DNA from: an uncultured Sphingomonadaceae bacterium
Lineage (GTDB): Bacteria; Pseudomonadota; Alphaproteobacteria; Sphingomonadales; Sphingomonadaceae
Assembly (NCBI GenBank): GCA_938050045.1
Contig: CALLJS010000014.1
Coordinates: 24,504-88,503 of the forward strand
Length of the DNA stretch: 64,000 nt
Direction: 5' to 3'
Shown here: positions 55,195 to 64,000 of the stretch, in pieces
Layout: each line of letters starts with the position of its first letter
How positions within the stretch are numbered: position 1 is the stretch's first letter
Translations under genes and position numbers: made by a program
The notes under the pieces: generated by a model
Seen by the model: only the letters and a program-made list of their open reading frames with translations
Databases searched by the model: none
What the model was told of the DNA's origin: nothing

Positions 55195-56313
55195 ATGGAG
55201 ACGGTTCAAACTAAAGCAATAGCACCGCAGGCTGTGCTATTGCCGTGGTGGGCGGTTCAGCTCTTGGGTTGGATGCTCTATTGCGTTGTAACATTTCTAT
55301 CGTTGACCTTATGGTATGGAGACCCGCAGTGGCTTCATGTCGTGCAAATATCTGCCGAGGCTTGTTTAGGGGCGGCTTTGACGGTGCCGCTTGGGCTGTC
55401 CATAAAATATGCGGCGCGCGGCTCTATAGCTAAGCGTTTGATTATGCATTTGTTGATCGTCGCCATTACCGCCTTTATCTGGAATATAATGCGCATGTAT
55501 ATGTTTGCCACATTATTCCCAGGATCGAATATTTGGCAAGAATTTGGCGGTTGGTATTTTGCCTCTTTTCTAATTTTCGCATTATGGACGACCCTTTATT
55601 ATAGTATAAGGGCTTATTCGGCTGTGGCTGCAGAGCAAGAACGGGCCATGAATGAAAAATTCCGCCGCATCACAGCAGAGAGCCTCTCGCGCGATTCGCA
55701 GCTTCAAATGTTACGCTATCAAATAAATCCGCACTTCATATTCAATACGATGAATAGCATCAATGCCTTGGTGGCAACCGATCGTTCGCAAGAAGCCCGC
55801 GAAATGATTAATCAATTTAGCAGTTTTTTGCGTATCACCCTAGAAGGCGATAAAAATTTATTTGTACAATTAGACGAAGAAATTGATGCGATTGAAGGGT
55901 ATTTGACTGTTGAAAAAATGCGTTTTCATGAGCGTTTACAGATGAAAATCGATATTCCCGCGCATCTATCGGATATTATGGTGCCGAGCTTAATTTTGCA
56001 GCCTATTGTCGAAAATGCGGTGCGCCATGGCGTTGAGGGGCAACGCGAATCTTGCTTGATTAGAGTCACAGCTCAGTCAGAAGACGATAGATTGATATTA
56101 AGGGTCTCTAATAATGGGCCTGCGCTTAAAAAGGACGAAGAAATTGATAAACCCAATGGCCGCAAAGAGGGTGGAGTAGGTTTGAAAAATGTAAGGTCGC
56201 GGCTTGATACTGTCTATGATGGCGATTATATTTTCACGCTTGAACAAAGCGATGAAAAAACTGTAACGGCCCTTATTTCGGTACCATTAAGCATTGATAG
56301 GGAAATTTCATGA
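55195..56313 (+). CDS. LytS/YehU-type sensor histidine kinase
   Basis: A 372-residue sensor kinase. Four N-terminal helices (about residues 14-140) form the membrane sensor, followed by a coiled segment and the His_kinase domain: QMLRYQINPHFIFNTMNSIN holds the phosphorylated His, then the HATPase N box LQPIVENAVRHGVEGQ and G box GVGLKNVRSRL. It has no periplasmic loop of size, so it may sense membrane or lipid cues. The partner regulator starts 50 bases downstream. Confidence 0.93.
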   Translation: METVQTKAIAPQAVLLPWWAVQLLGWMLYCVVTFLSLTLWYGDPQWLHVVQISAEACLGAALTVPLGLSIKYAARGSIAKRLIMHLLIVAITAFIWNIMRMYMFATLFPGSNIWQEFGGWYFASFLIFALWTTLYYSIRAYSAVAAEQERAMNEKFRRITAESLSRDSQLQMLRYQINPHFIFNTMNSINALVATDRSQEAREMINQFSSFLRITLEGDKNLFVQLDEEIDAIEGYLTVEKMRFHERLQMKIDIPAHLSDIMVPSLILQPIVENAVRHGVEGQRESCLIRVTAQSEDDRLILRVSNNGPALKKDEEIDKPNGRKEGGVGLKNVRSRLDTVYDGDYIFTLEQSDEKTVTALISVPLSIDREIS

Positions 56314-56362
56314 TTGGGGCTATGATTATTTACTGTGCACAGTATATTTGGCGTAATAGCGC

Positions 56363-57088
56363 ATGACCTATCGCATAGTCATTGCAGAAGATGAAAAATT
56401 AAGTGCAATTTTATTAGAAAAAATAATATCGGAAGTTAGCGATTCCATTGGCGCAATAGATGTTGTGAGCATTTGCCATTCTGGTGAAGAAACCATCGAA
56501 GCCATTAAAGAGCATCAGCCCGATATATTATTTTTGGATATCAATATGCCGCAAGGCGATGGATTTAGCGTTGTAGATGCTTTGGAATATGTCTCCATCC
56601 ATGATAAACCAGCGATTATATTCACCACGGCGCATTCGCGCTTTGCGGTGCGTGCTTTTGATGTCGATGCCGTTGATTATTTGTTAAAGCCACTATCTAA
56701 TGATCGCGTTATTAAGGCGCTGCACAAAGCGGTTAAATCGCAAATGATGGTGGATGAAGACCAAGTCATTAAAGTGCCAACCCGAGAAGGCGCAGAATTT
56801 GTCAACGCTGCTAATATTGATGCAATGGAAGCCAGCGGTGATTATATTTATATATATGTTGGCGATCGCAAATTGATGCTGCGCGGCGCACTTCGTGATT
56901 ATACAGAGAAATTAAAATCGCGATTTTATCAGGCGCACCGATCTTATTTGATCAATATAGACAATATTCGATCGGTTAAAAATAACAGCAATGGCAGCGC
57001 AATTGCTGAGTTAAAATCAGGAAAAGAAATCCCGGTTAGCAGAAGATATAGGTCTGGATTGGTGAAATTATTACCCAATATGCTGTGA
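56363..57088 (+). CDS. LytTR-type response regulator
   Basis: A 241-residue regulator. The receiver domain has IVIAEDEKLSAILLE, the phospho-acceptor Asp in ILFLDINMPQGDGFSV (about residue 58), and the conserved Thr/Lys in IIFTTAHSRFAVRAFDVDAV, DYLLKPLSNDRVI. The C-terminal LytTR DNA-binding domain begins near IKVPTREGAEFVNAANIDAM and includes FYQAHRSYLINIDNIRSV. It may control the TonB-receptor/GH16 genes just downstream (inference). Confidence 0.94.
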   Translation: MTYRIVIAEDEKLSAILLEKIISEVSDSIGAIDVVSICHSGEETIEAIKEHQPDILFLDINMPQGDGFSVVDALEYVSIHDKPAIIFTTAHSRFAVRAFDVDAVDYLLKPLSNDRVIKALHKAVKSQMMVDEDQVIKVPTREGAEFVNAANIDAMEASGDYIYIYVGDRKLMLRGALRDYTEKLKSRFYQAHRSYLINIDNIRSVKNNSNGSAIAELKSGKEIPVSRRYRSGLVKLLPNML

Positions 57089-57240
57089 CCTTCTTACCGC
57101 TTACAGCAAAATCCATCCCTTTTGCATCAAAATCATTGCCCCAGATTAACAGTGTATGAATATGAGCTTTCATTGAGTCTGGGAGACTTGATATTCTTTG
57201 ATGACAACGCATTCGTCTAAGAAAATACTAGGAGGGTATA

Positions 57241-60015
57241 ATGAAAAATAATAAGTTCTATGTTCGCAATATCATGTTGAGTACGACGGCAATTGCAGCT
57301 TTGTGCGCAATGCCAGCTATGGCACAAGAAGCCCCTGTTGATGAAAAAGATGCAGCGGAAGTTGAAGATGAAGATGTCATCATTGTTACAGCAGACCGCC
57401 GTGAACAATCTTTGCAAGATTTTGCTGGGACAGCCTTTGTGGTTTCTGGCGATGATTTATTGAAAATTGGCGCGCAAAATTTTGCTGATTTACAACAAAG
57501 CATTCCAGGTCTGTCCGTTGCCAATAATGGCGGCAATGTAGAGGTTTTCATTCGCGGTATTGGTAGCACCAATAACACCGAATTGGGCGATCCAGCGGCA
57601 TCATTCCATTTTGATGGCGTTAATATTCCGCGTCCATCAGGTATCGGCAGTGCATTTTACGATATTGAGCGCGTTGAGGTTAATGTTGGCCCGCAAGGCA
57701 CATTGCGCGGGCGCAATGCGACGGCTGGTTCGGTCAATGCCATTACCTTCAAGCCAGGACTTGGTATTTATGATGCATCGTTCGAAGCAGAATATGGTAA
57801 TTATGACACCCGTTCATTGCGCGGCGTTTTGAACATTCCATTGGGCGATAAAGTCGCGGTGCGCTTCGCGGGCTTATATTTGCAAAATGATAGCTATTAC
57901 AACAATGTTGGTCCCAATACAGGTATCGATGTTGCCGAGGCGCAAGAAAATTATTCTGGCCGTGCGCAAATTTTGTTCAAGCCTACAGACCGTCTATCTA
58001 TTTTGGTTGCCGCGGATTATATTTCCGAAGGCGGCACGGGTTATACAGGTTCAAACTTTGCGCTTGCTCTGGGTGAAGTAGAGGCGGGTCGATTAGAGAG
58101 TCTGGATCAAATTGATAATCCGCGCGATGTTATTGCGCGCGGTATTACCCCTGACCAAAATACCGATCATTGGGGTGTAAGAACCACTATCACTTATGAA
58201 GCCGATCCCTTCACCATCGAATATACGGGCAGCTACCGCGATGCAGTTTATGATTATGAAGCCACAACGCCACTAACGCCTTTTTTCCCAGGCGTTATTC
58301 AAGCGCTTTCTGGTGGGCCAGATGAGCCTAATCCCGATGCTATATTGGCGCAGTCATTGGATAATTTTTCTCGTTTTCGCAGCATTTCGGATTCGCGTTC
58401 GCATTTCCATGAATTGCGTATTTTCAATAATGAAGGGTCATTAATCTGGAGCTTGGGCGCGCAATATATACGCGAAGATCAATTCGCATTCTTGGCTTCG
58501 ACGGGCGATAGAAACCCATTTTTCCAAGGCGTAGAATTTAATACGAACGTTGATACGGACTCATTGGCTACCTATGGTGATTTAACCTATTCTGTAACCG
58601 ATAAATTTCGCTTAACGGGCGGCGTGCGCTATACGGGCGATCGTAAAGAGCGTACAGGTGTTGCTGCGCGCTATGGCCTGGCGCTTGGCGATGATAATTT
58701 CAACTGTTGTTTGGGCGTGCGTACTGGTACCGAAGGGTTTGAATTTGCAGCGCGCGGCCGTACCATATTTAATCCCGACACGGATGGCGATGGCATTATC
58801 AGCGATGCTGAGGTTTTCCAATTCCAGCTTAACGGTGTTGCCCAATTTGGTGCGCGTGATAATTTGGGTGAGATTTTATCAGCGGGTCCGATTGCAGGCC
58901 ACTTTTTTGATGTTCCCAATGGCATTCCATGTTTAGACACTAATATTGATGATGGTTTGACCTGTGATGGTTTCGCGGCGACAACGCAATTCACATTCTC
59001 TGTGCCGTTCCAAGGTCAAATTTTCCGACAAGATGGCCGTGTGAATGAGAGCTTTGTTGATTGGCGTGTTCGGGCAGAATATGACATTAATGATGACCAT
59101 TTATTATATGCTTTAGTTGCTAATGGGCATAAATCGGGTGGTTTTAATGATAATCTTGGCGATTTAGGCGTTGCCCCTACATTTGATACAGAATCTGTGA
59201 TTTTGTATGAAGTGGGTAGTAAAAATGAATTTTTCCTAGGCAATGTGAAAACACGGCTTAATGCCTCGGTTTTTTATAATGACTATGAAGACCAAGTGTT
59301 CACTTCATTACTATCTGTAGAGCAGGCACTAAATTTTACGAACTCATTTGGTGGGCAAAATATTACCGTTCCAGATGGTACGAGTACAGCCTTGGTGGTA
59401 TCTTTCAGCTTCAACGCTGCGGATTCCGAAATCTATGGTGCGCAAATTGATGGTGGATTTGATTTGCCAGCGAACATTAAATTAGATTTCAGCGCTCTAT
59501 ATTTGGAAGCCAAAATCCGTGAAGCCGAACCCATTCAAGATTTCCGTTTCCAAGCCGATGTTGATTCTGTAAATGCTGTGTTCCGACCAATCACGGATCG
59601 CCGTTTACCGCGCACTCCGCGTTGGCAGCTCAATGCAAAATTATCGCAAGCTTTCGATGTCGGCGATGGTCAATTTGATTATGTGATTTCCGCTGGATAT
59701 CGTTCTTCACAATTCCATACCATCTTCAACAGCCAAGAATTTATCAATACGCCTGAAAGCATGATGGATACTGTGTCCGCAGATAGCGAGGAAGTAACCA
59801 GCGGCCGTCTGTTCGATCGTATCGATGGTTTCTTTACCATGGACGTAGGTGCTGGTTTTACTTTTGATGCAGAGGGTAAATATCGGTTTGAGGCCTATGC
59901 CAATAATATTACCAATTCGGTCAATGCCGCTGCGATCATCATTACGCAATTTGATAATACGCGCTTCTTTAACCGCCCACGCACCTATGGTGGACGGTTA
60001 AGAGTACGTTTCTAA
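57241..60015 (+). CDS. TonB-dependent receptor
   Basis: A 924-residue outer-membrane receptor. Signal peptide (LSTTAIAALCAMPAMAQEA), a short acidic spacer, TonB box region (DVIIVTADRREQ), plug domain (SGDDLLKIGAQNFADLQQSI, VEVFIRGIGSTNNT, VGPQGTLRGRNATAGSVN), then the barrel ending in RPRTYGGRLRVRF with terminal Phe. A strong ribosome-binding site (AGGAGGG) precedes ATG 57241. Oddly, a complete EF-hand-type Ca loop (DTDGDGIISDAE) occurs at about residues 513-524 in a predicted outer loop, next to Cys-containing loops. Followed by a terminator and the GH16 gene, so carbohydrate uptake is likely. Confidence 0.94.
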   Translation: MKNNKFYVRNIMLSTTAIAALCAMPAMAQEAPVDEKDAAEVEDEDVIIVTADRREQSLQDFAGTAFVVSGDDLLKIGAQNFADLQQSIPGLSVANNGGNVEVFIRGIGSTNNTELGDPAASFHFDGVNIPRPSGIGSAFYDIERVEVNVGPQGTLRGRNATAGSVNAITFKPGLGIYDASFEAEYGNYDTRSLRGVLNIPLGDKVAVRFAGLYLQNDSYYNNVGPNTGIDVAEAQENYSGRAQILFKPTDRLSILVAADYISEGGTGYTGSNFALALGEVEAGRLESLDQIDNPRDVIARGITPDQNTDHWGVRTTITYEADPFTIEYTGSYRDAVYDYEATTPLTPFFPGVIQALSGGPDEPNPDAILAQSLDNFSRFRSISDSRSHFHELRIFNNEGSLIWSLGAQYIREDQFAFLASTGDRNPFFQGVEFNTNVDTDSLATYGDLTYSVTDKFRLTGGVRYTGDRKERTGVAARYGLALGDDNFNCCLGVRTGTEGFEFAARGRTIFNPDTDGDGIISDAEVFQFQLNGVAQFGARDNLGEILSAGPIAGHFFDVPNGIPCLDTNIDDGLTCDGFAATTQFTFSVPFQGQIFRQDGRVNESFVDWRVRAEYDINDDHLLYALVANGHKSGGFNDNLGDLGVAPTFDTESVILYEVGSKNEFFLGNVKTRLNASVFYNDYEDQVFTSLLSVEQALNFTNSFGGQNITVPDGTSTALVVSFSFNAADSEIYGAQIDGGFDLPANIKLDFSALYLEAKIREAEPIQDFRFQADVDSVNAVFRPITDRRLPRTPRWQLNAKLSQAFDVGDGQFDYVISAGYRSSQFHTIFNSQEFINTPESMMDTVSADSEEVTSGRLFDRIDGFFTMDVGAGFTFDAEGKYRFEAYANNITNSVNAAAIIITQFDNTRFFNRPRTYGGRLRVRF

Positions 60016-60060
60016 TTTAAGCAAAGTTTCCGGCCTCCTAATGAACTGGAAACACTCATT

Positions 60061-60101
60061 GCCACCCCTGAACACATATACTTAGGGGTGGCATTTTTTT
60101 T
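60061..60101 (+). terminator. Rho-independent terminator after the TonB receptor gene
   Basis: GCCACCCCT (60061-60069) pairs perfectly with AGGGGTGGC (60084-60092), followed by an A and eight T's (60094-60101). It lies just 45 bases past the receptor stop and separates it from the GH16 gene, whose reading frame overlaps this element only if a spurious GTG at 60088 is used. Confidence 0.9.
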
Positions 60102-60120
60102 GACTAAAAAGGTGATTGCC

Positions 60121-61101
60121 ATGGTTGTTAAATTAGCATTCTCTTCAATTTTAATGCTATTGACCGTTAATCAAACGATCGGGAATGAACAAAAAGATTT
60201 GACGAATCCAATTCATGGCGCACCATCTAATGGTCAACCAAGCTCTACAGCGCAACAAAAGACAGATAAAAGAGTTGAGGTGCATCACGCCCCTGAAGGT
60301 TATCAATTAGTTTTTCAGGATGAGTTTTCAAAAGGCAGGATGCTCGATGAGAGCAAATGGGATTATGCAACCGAGCGTAATGAAGAGGGTTGGTATAATA
60401 ATGAGAAACAATATTATTCGCGCGCGCGCGCTAAAAATGCGCGGATTGAAAATGGCCGTTTAATTATCGAAGCCCATGCCGAGCAACTCGACAAAGAAAA
60501 ATATCCAGACTGGTCAGGACAAAAATATACATCAGCCCGCATATTAACGCGCGGCAAGGCATCTTGGAAATATGGTTTTTTTGAGATTAAAGCCAAATTA
60601 CCCTGCGGGCGCGGTACTTGGCCCGCGATATGGACTTTACCAGAAGATCCCGATGTGGTGTGGCCCAATGGCGGTGAAATAGACATTATGGAACATGTTG
60701 GTTTTGAGCCAGGTGTTATCCATCAGACAATTCACACGAAAGCTTATAATCATAATATAAATACAGAAAAAACTAGCCAATTTGACGTACCCGATGCGTG
60801 CGATACTTTGCATAGATATCAAATGCTGTGGACACCAGATTTTATTTTATTCGGTATGAATGATGCGCCCAAATATCTATATAAAAATGAAACTAAGGGC
60901 AAAACTACTAAAAAAGCTAAGGCGCGTTGGCCCTTTGATAATGAGCATCATTTGTTGCTTAATATCGCCGTTGGCGGTAGTTGGGGTGGACAAAAAGGGA
61001 TAAGTTCAAATGCATTTCCTGCCCGAATGGAAATAGACTATGTGCGCATTTATCAACTTAAATCTGAGCTCAAAGAAGCTATAGATACGGCCGTAAATTA
61101 A
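60121..61101 (+). CDS. GH16-family beta-glucanase (laminarinase-like)
   Basis: A 326-residue glycoside hydrolase of family 16. I start at ATG 60121 (MVVKLAFSSILMLLTVNQTI), which begins a signal peptide and has AAGGTG upstream; the GTG at 60088 falls within the terminator. The catalytic motif is GGEIDIMEHVG (E-x-D-x-x-E, nucleophile and acid/base, about residues 188-193); conserved WKYGFFEIKAKLPCGRGTWP and AIWTLPED precede it, and GGSWGGQKG follows. Substrate is probably beta-1,3/1,4 glucan such as laminarin. Confidence 0.93.
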   Translation: MVVKLAFSSILMLLTVNQTIGNEQKDLTNPIHGAPSNGQPSSTAQQKTDKRVEVHHAPEGYQLVFQDEFSKGRMLDESKWDYATERNEEGWYNNEKQYYSRARAKNARIENGRLIIEAHAEQLDKEKYPDWSGQKYTSARILTRGKASWKYGFFEIKAKLPCGRGTWPAIWTLPEDPDVVWPNGGEIDIMEHVGFEPGVIHQTIHTKAYNHNINTEKTSQFDVPDACDTLHRYQMLWTPDFILFGMNDAPKYLYKNETKGKTTKKAKARWPFDNEHHLLLNIAVGGSWGGQKGISSNAFPARMEIDYVRIYQLKSELKEAIDTAVN

Positions 61102-61306
61102 TCATATGGGCCTTGGCATAATAGCAATATTAGAATTTATCTCTACCGCTATCTTATCGGCGTAGATAATTATCCCTATACATAAAATAGAGTATAATCA
61201 TATATAATTAGAATGATATTCTAGTAAGTCACTATAATATTATGATTATTTAGAGGGATCAATATTTTATTAGTCAATTATTAACCATAATATCCTAAGT
61301 GATTCG
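61102..61306. other. AT-rich upstream region of the Amt-chemoreceptor gene
   Basis: 205 bases of AT-rich sequence with no reading frame of note. It must contain the promoter of the fusion gene; TATAAT-like boxes abound and none can be singled out. Nitrogen-regulated (sigma-54, GG-N10-GC) sites were looked for and not found. Confidence 0.35.
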
Positions 61307-63616
61307 ATGGATAGGATGAATATGGATAACATGCCCACTCTAATTTGGCTTTGCATTGCTGCAATATTGGTCGCCTCCATGCAAATAGGCTTTATGTTCG
61401 TCGAAGCTGGCTTTGTACGGTCAAAAAATAGCATCAATGTGGCTATGAAGAATGTGGTTGATTTTTCTATTGCCTTTTTAGCATTTATTTTGGTGGGCGC
61501 TGCCTTAATGTTTGGTTCTTCTGGTGCTGGATTTATCGGCTGGGATAGTAATTTATTGGGCCTCAATTCCATATCACCAAATATTATTCCGATGTTAGTT
61601 TTTCAGGCCATGTTCTGCGGCACTGCTGCTACGATATTATCGGGCGCTGTTGCTGAACGGGTGCGCTTTCCGGCATATTTGCTCATTGCTGTTGCGGTGA
61701 GCACTCTCGTTTACCCAATCGTCGGCCATTGGATATGGGGTGATACGATATTGGGCGATCAATCGGCAGGCTGGTTGCAAATGCGGGGCTTTGTGGATGC
61801 TGCTGGCTCTACCGTTGTGCATGTCACTGGCGGTTTCGCAGCTCTTGCCGCAATAATGGTGGTTGGTCCGCGCGTTGGACGATATGCCGAGGATACTGGG
61901 GATTCCCAGCATATTCAGGGGTATAGTCCAGTTCTGGCAGCAGCGGGTGCTATGATATTATTCACGGGCTGGCTTGGTTTTAATACAGGCGGCCTTGCTC
62001 CTGGTAGCTCTGAATTTTCCTATGCATTATTAAATACGGCCATAGCATCATGCGCAGCGACCTTAGCGGCTACTTTTCTTGGTTATTTCCGTACGGGCGT
62101 CTTTCGCACAGAATATATGATAAATGGCCTATTATCTGGTTTGGTCGCTATAACGGCAAGTGCGCCTTATACGATGCCGTTAATGGCATTATTATTGGGC
62201 ATTAGTGCAGCTTTGCTAAGTTTGCTCTGTTCTGAATTTGTCGAAAAAAAATTAAAATTGGATGATAGCGTCCATGCATTTTCTACCCACGGTGCGGCGG
62301 GTATATTGGGGACAATTGCAGTGCCTTTGATGGCGCGCGCAGGAACCTTTGAAATACCATTATTTAAGCATCTGGCAGTTCAGATTTTCGGGACATTTAT
62401 TGCTGCGGGTTTTGCTTTTTCTGCTGTATATGCGATTGCCTCTTTGCTCAATAGATGGTCTTTGCTGCGCGTCACAACAGATGAAGAAGTTATGGGTCTA
62501 AACATTGTTGAACATGGCACAGTATTGGGCACGGCCAATCTAGAAACAGTATTAAAACGTCTGAATGGAGGTGATATTGATTTGTCTGCGCGCGTTGATT
62601 TTGATCCATTTGATGAAGGTGCAGAATTAGCCCATGGATTTAATGATTTTTTGGAGCGTGTAGAGAAATCAGAGCGATTAGCGCGGGGAAAATTATTGAC
62701 GGAACAGGCTGAAAATGAGAAAATTGAACGCGATCTATTGAAAAAAGTAGGCGACCAAGAGCGCGAAAGAGCAGAAGAGATTAATGCTACTTTGGCGCGT
62801 TTTCAATCGGCTTTTGAAAATCAAGTCCATCAATTACAAAATCAAGCTTTGCAATTGGCGTCGCAATCCGAACAATTGATGGTGCAGTCCGAAACCTCAG
62901 AAGATAAAGCTTCTGATGCGAACTCTATAGCATGCGAAGCTGCAGAAATTGCCCAACGTGTTTCACAATCAACCAATGAATTAGCGACGACTTTGCGCGA
63001 TATGTCGCTCGATATGGGCAGTGCTAATCAATCTGTGCAAACAGCAGCGCAAGCGAGCGTCAAAGGCAGAAATGCTGTCAGCTCATTAGAAAAGGGTGCT
63101 GAAAATATTGGTAAATTGGTGGCATCGATCAATTATATCATGCGTCGCACCAATATATTGGCTTTGAATGCAACCATAGAAGCGGCCCACGCGGGCGAAT
63201 ATGGTGAAAGTTTTGGCGTGGTGGCCAATGAAATTCGGACATTAGCGCAGCAAACCAGCGGTGTGTCGATTGAGATTCAAGATATAATAAGCAATATCTC
63301 AGGCTTAATCGGTGAAGCTGTGGCCCGCTTTAGGGTTATTGATGAAGAGATTAGCGGTTTAACGGTTATTACATCAGAGGCACAAAAATCTGCGAATCAG
63401 CAAGCATCCAAAGGCGATCAATTAGGCCAATTGGTAAAAGGGGCTGCTGAATTATCGGTGCAGGCTGGGCATAATGTTGATTTGGTAGCCGAACAAATTG
63501 GTTCGACAGCGACTTCTGCTGAAAATCTCGGTTCAACAGCCAGCGTTTTGAAAAATATCGCCTCTGATATTGAGACTAATTTTAACGTTATGCAGAGTAA
63601 AATCCGCCAAAATTAA
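61307..63616 (+). CDS. Ammonium transporter (Amt) fused to a methyl-accepting chemoreceptor domain
   Basis: A 769-residue chimera. Residues 1 to about 400 are a full Amt channel: [54 protein letters not shown] (conserved Asp and first pore His) and [13 protein letters not shown] (second pore His), ending [19 protein letters not shown]. Residues about 420-470 look HAMP-like, then a long coiled coil with the receptor tip [20 protein letters not shown] and [20 protein letters not shown]. This suggests ammonium transport or sensing coupled to CheA-type signalling (inference). The ATG at 61319 is an alternative start. No che genes are in the window. Confidence 0.93.
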   Translation: MDRMNMDNMPTLIWLCIAAILVASMQIGFMFVEAGFVRSKNSINVAMKNVVDFSIAFLAFILVGAALMFGSSGAGFIGWDSNLLGLNSISPNIIPMLVFQAMFCGTAATILSGAVAERVRFPAYLLIAVAVSTLVYPIVGHWIWGDTILGDQSAGWLQMRGFVDAAGSTVVHVTGGFAALAAIMVVGPRVGRYAEDTGDSQHIQGYSPVLAAAGAMILFTGWLGFNTGGLAPGSSEFSYALLNTAIASCAATLAATFLGYFRTGVFRTEYMINGLLSGLVAITASAPYTMPLMALLLGISAALLSLLCSEFVEKKLKLDDSVHAFSTHGAAGILGTIAVPLMARAGTFEIPLFKHLAVQIFGTFIAAGFAFSAVYAIASLLNRWSLLRVTTDEEVMGLNIVEHGTVLGTANLETVLKRLNGGDIDLSARVDFDPFDEGAELAHGFNDFLERVEKSERLARGKLLTEQAENEKIERDLLKKVGDQERERAEEINATLARFQSAFENQVHQLQNQALQLASQSEQLMVQSETSEDKASDANSIACEAAEIAQRVSQSTNELATTLRDMSLDMGSANQSVQTAAQASVKGRNAVSSLEKGAENIGKLVASINYIMRRTNILALNATIEAAHAGEYGESFGVVANEIRTLAQQTSGVSIEIQDIISNISGLIGEAVARFRVIDEEISGLTVITSEAQKSANQQASKGDQLGQLVKGAAELSVQAGHNVDLVAEQIGSTATSAENLGSTASVLKNIASDIETNFNVMQSKIRQN

Positions 63617-63716
63617 TGTATGATTGCGGTAAATGGTGCGGGGTAAAATTACTATCAATACCTCTCTAAACATCAAATTTCATACAATAAGGATTTGACC
63701 CTATCATGAATTAATG

Positions 63717-63733
63717 GCGGACACGGTGTCCGC
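63717..63733. repeat. 8-bp perfect inverted repeat near the integrase gene
   Basis: GCGGACAC G GTGTCCGC, a 17-base palindrome about 180 bases before the integrase start. Two near-direct copies of GGGACAT (around 63851 and 63864) follow. They could be att-core or excisionase/integrase arm sites, or an operator; nothing shows which. Confidence 0.4.
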
Positions 63734-63912
63734 AAATGCTTTATCCAGTAATGTTCGATGATAATTATTTCATCTATAATAATCATGATATTATGTAATT
63801 ACCTTCCACTATTGTTTTTCTAGATATTGACGTGTCCAGTATTTGTGTGGGACATAATGAGGGACATCTTATTGATGACTTTGATTTATGGAACACAGAA
63901 TGGATATTTCTT

Positions 63913-64000
63913 ATGGGTAAGCTTTCGACAACATTCGTCCGTAATGCGAAACCTGGCAGATATGCAGATGGTGATGGTCTATACCTATATGTTAGACCGA
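63913..64000 (+). CDS. P4-type tyrosine integrase, N-terminal start (cut by window edge)
   Basis: ATG 63913 begins MGKLSTTFVRNAKPGRYADG, then DGLYLYVRP, the DUF4102 N-terminal arm-binding domain of P4/phage-type integrases (usual form K-L-T-x-x-x-V-x-x-A-K-P-G-x-x-x-D-G-x-G-L-x-L). The frame runs off the window. It indicates an integrated mobile element beginning at this edge. No tRNA gene was seen immediately upstream, so the att site is not clear. Confidence 0.8.
   Translation, partial: MGKLSTTFVRNAKPGRYADGDGLYLYVRP

Noticed and set aside
60088..60120. Upstream GTG start for the GH16 enzyme
   Set aside because: It lies in the stem and T-tract of the receptor's terminator; ATG 60121 begins a normal signal peptide.
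1..64000. CRISPR arrays, rRNA and tRNA genes
   Set aside because: Read through the intergenic gaps for regularly spaced repeats and for cloverleaf-like blocks with GTTCGAATC-type arms; none was found. A covariance-model scan could still reveal a missed tRNA.

Overview
The window is an A+T-rich chromosomal segment of an alphaproteobacterium, most probably a low-GC member of the Sphingomonadales (Sphingorhabdus-like); this is an inference from gene content and order, not from a 16S sequence. Supporting signs are the order hemE-hemJ-rho-mnmE-mnmG-rsmG-parA-parB beside ppsR-maf-aroE-coaE-dnaQ, and lineage-typical genes: a CBP3-type cytochrome bc1 chaperone, YceD, COQ9, MmcB, DUF1491, DUF6489, SleB hydrolase, a DUF3604/PpiC/HupE cluster and a large TonB-dependent receptor. 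No rRNA or tRNA gene was found by eye.

Layout. 1-4.8 kb: end of an unidentified gene, then der-bamB-yfgM-like and panB. 4.8-10.2 kb: accessory genes, namely a small membrane-protein/XRE cassette with a striking inverted repeat at its ribosome-binding site, a decayed MFS exporter, a GH5 glucanase lipoprotein, a GDPD lipoprotein, an ArsC-like protein and an acyltransferase. 10.4-14.8 kb: a degraded accessory island holding a purT remnant, an RloC/PrrC-like zinc-hook ATPase with no normal start codon, a conjugative TraG/VirD4 remnant and a broken XRE-ImmA gene. 14.8-29.9 kb: housekeeping genes (photolyase, bamE, cbp3, yceD, CDP-alcohol phosphatidyltransferase, a VTT-flavoprotein fusion, ssb, feoAB, coq9, a sterol-desaturase-like hydroxylase, DUF3604-PpiC-HupE, mmcB). 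30-36.2 kb: sleB, DUF1491, ptsN, hpf, dnaQ, coaE, aroE, maf, ppsR, all on the minus strand.

36.2-47.2 kb looks like the replication-origin neighbourhood. The ppsR/hemE intergenic region has a cluster of DnaA-box-like 9-mers, the position used as oriC in Caulobacter-type alphaproteobacteria. Plus-strand genes then run away from it to parA and parB, with two parS sites at 42.9 and 44.9 kb. A retropepsin-like protease sits inside this block, behind a small gene interrupted at a perfect T TTT TTC (-1 slippery) heptamer.

47.5-55 kb: glpK, then a citrulline/ornithine catabolic set (ctlX, an Lrp-type regulator, ornithine cyclodeaminase) interleaved with DUF389, a spermidine-synthase-like protein preceded by an overlapping micro-gene, and thioredoxin. 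55-61.1 kb: a LytS/LytTR two-component pair, a TonB-dependent receptor with an EF-hand loop, and a GH16 beta-glucanase, a plausible beta-glucan uptake locus. 61.3-63.6 kb: an ammonium transporter fused to a chemoreceptor signalling domain. The right edge enters a P4-type integrase gene, probably the start of a mobile element.

The most interesting items for follow-up are the frameshifted protease module, the Amt-chemoreceptor fusion, the RloC-like ATPase island and the candidate oriC.
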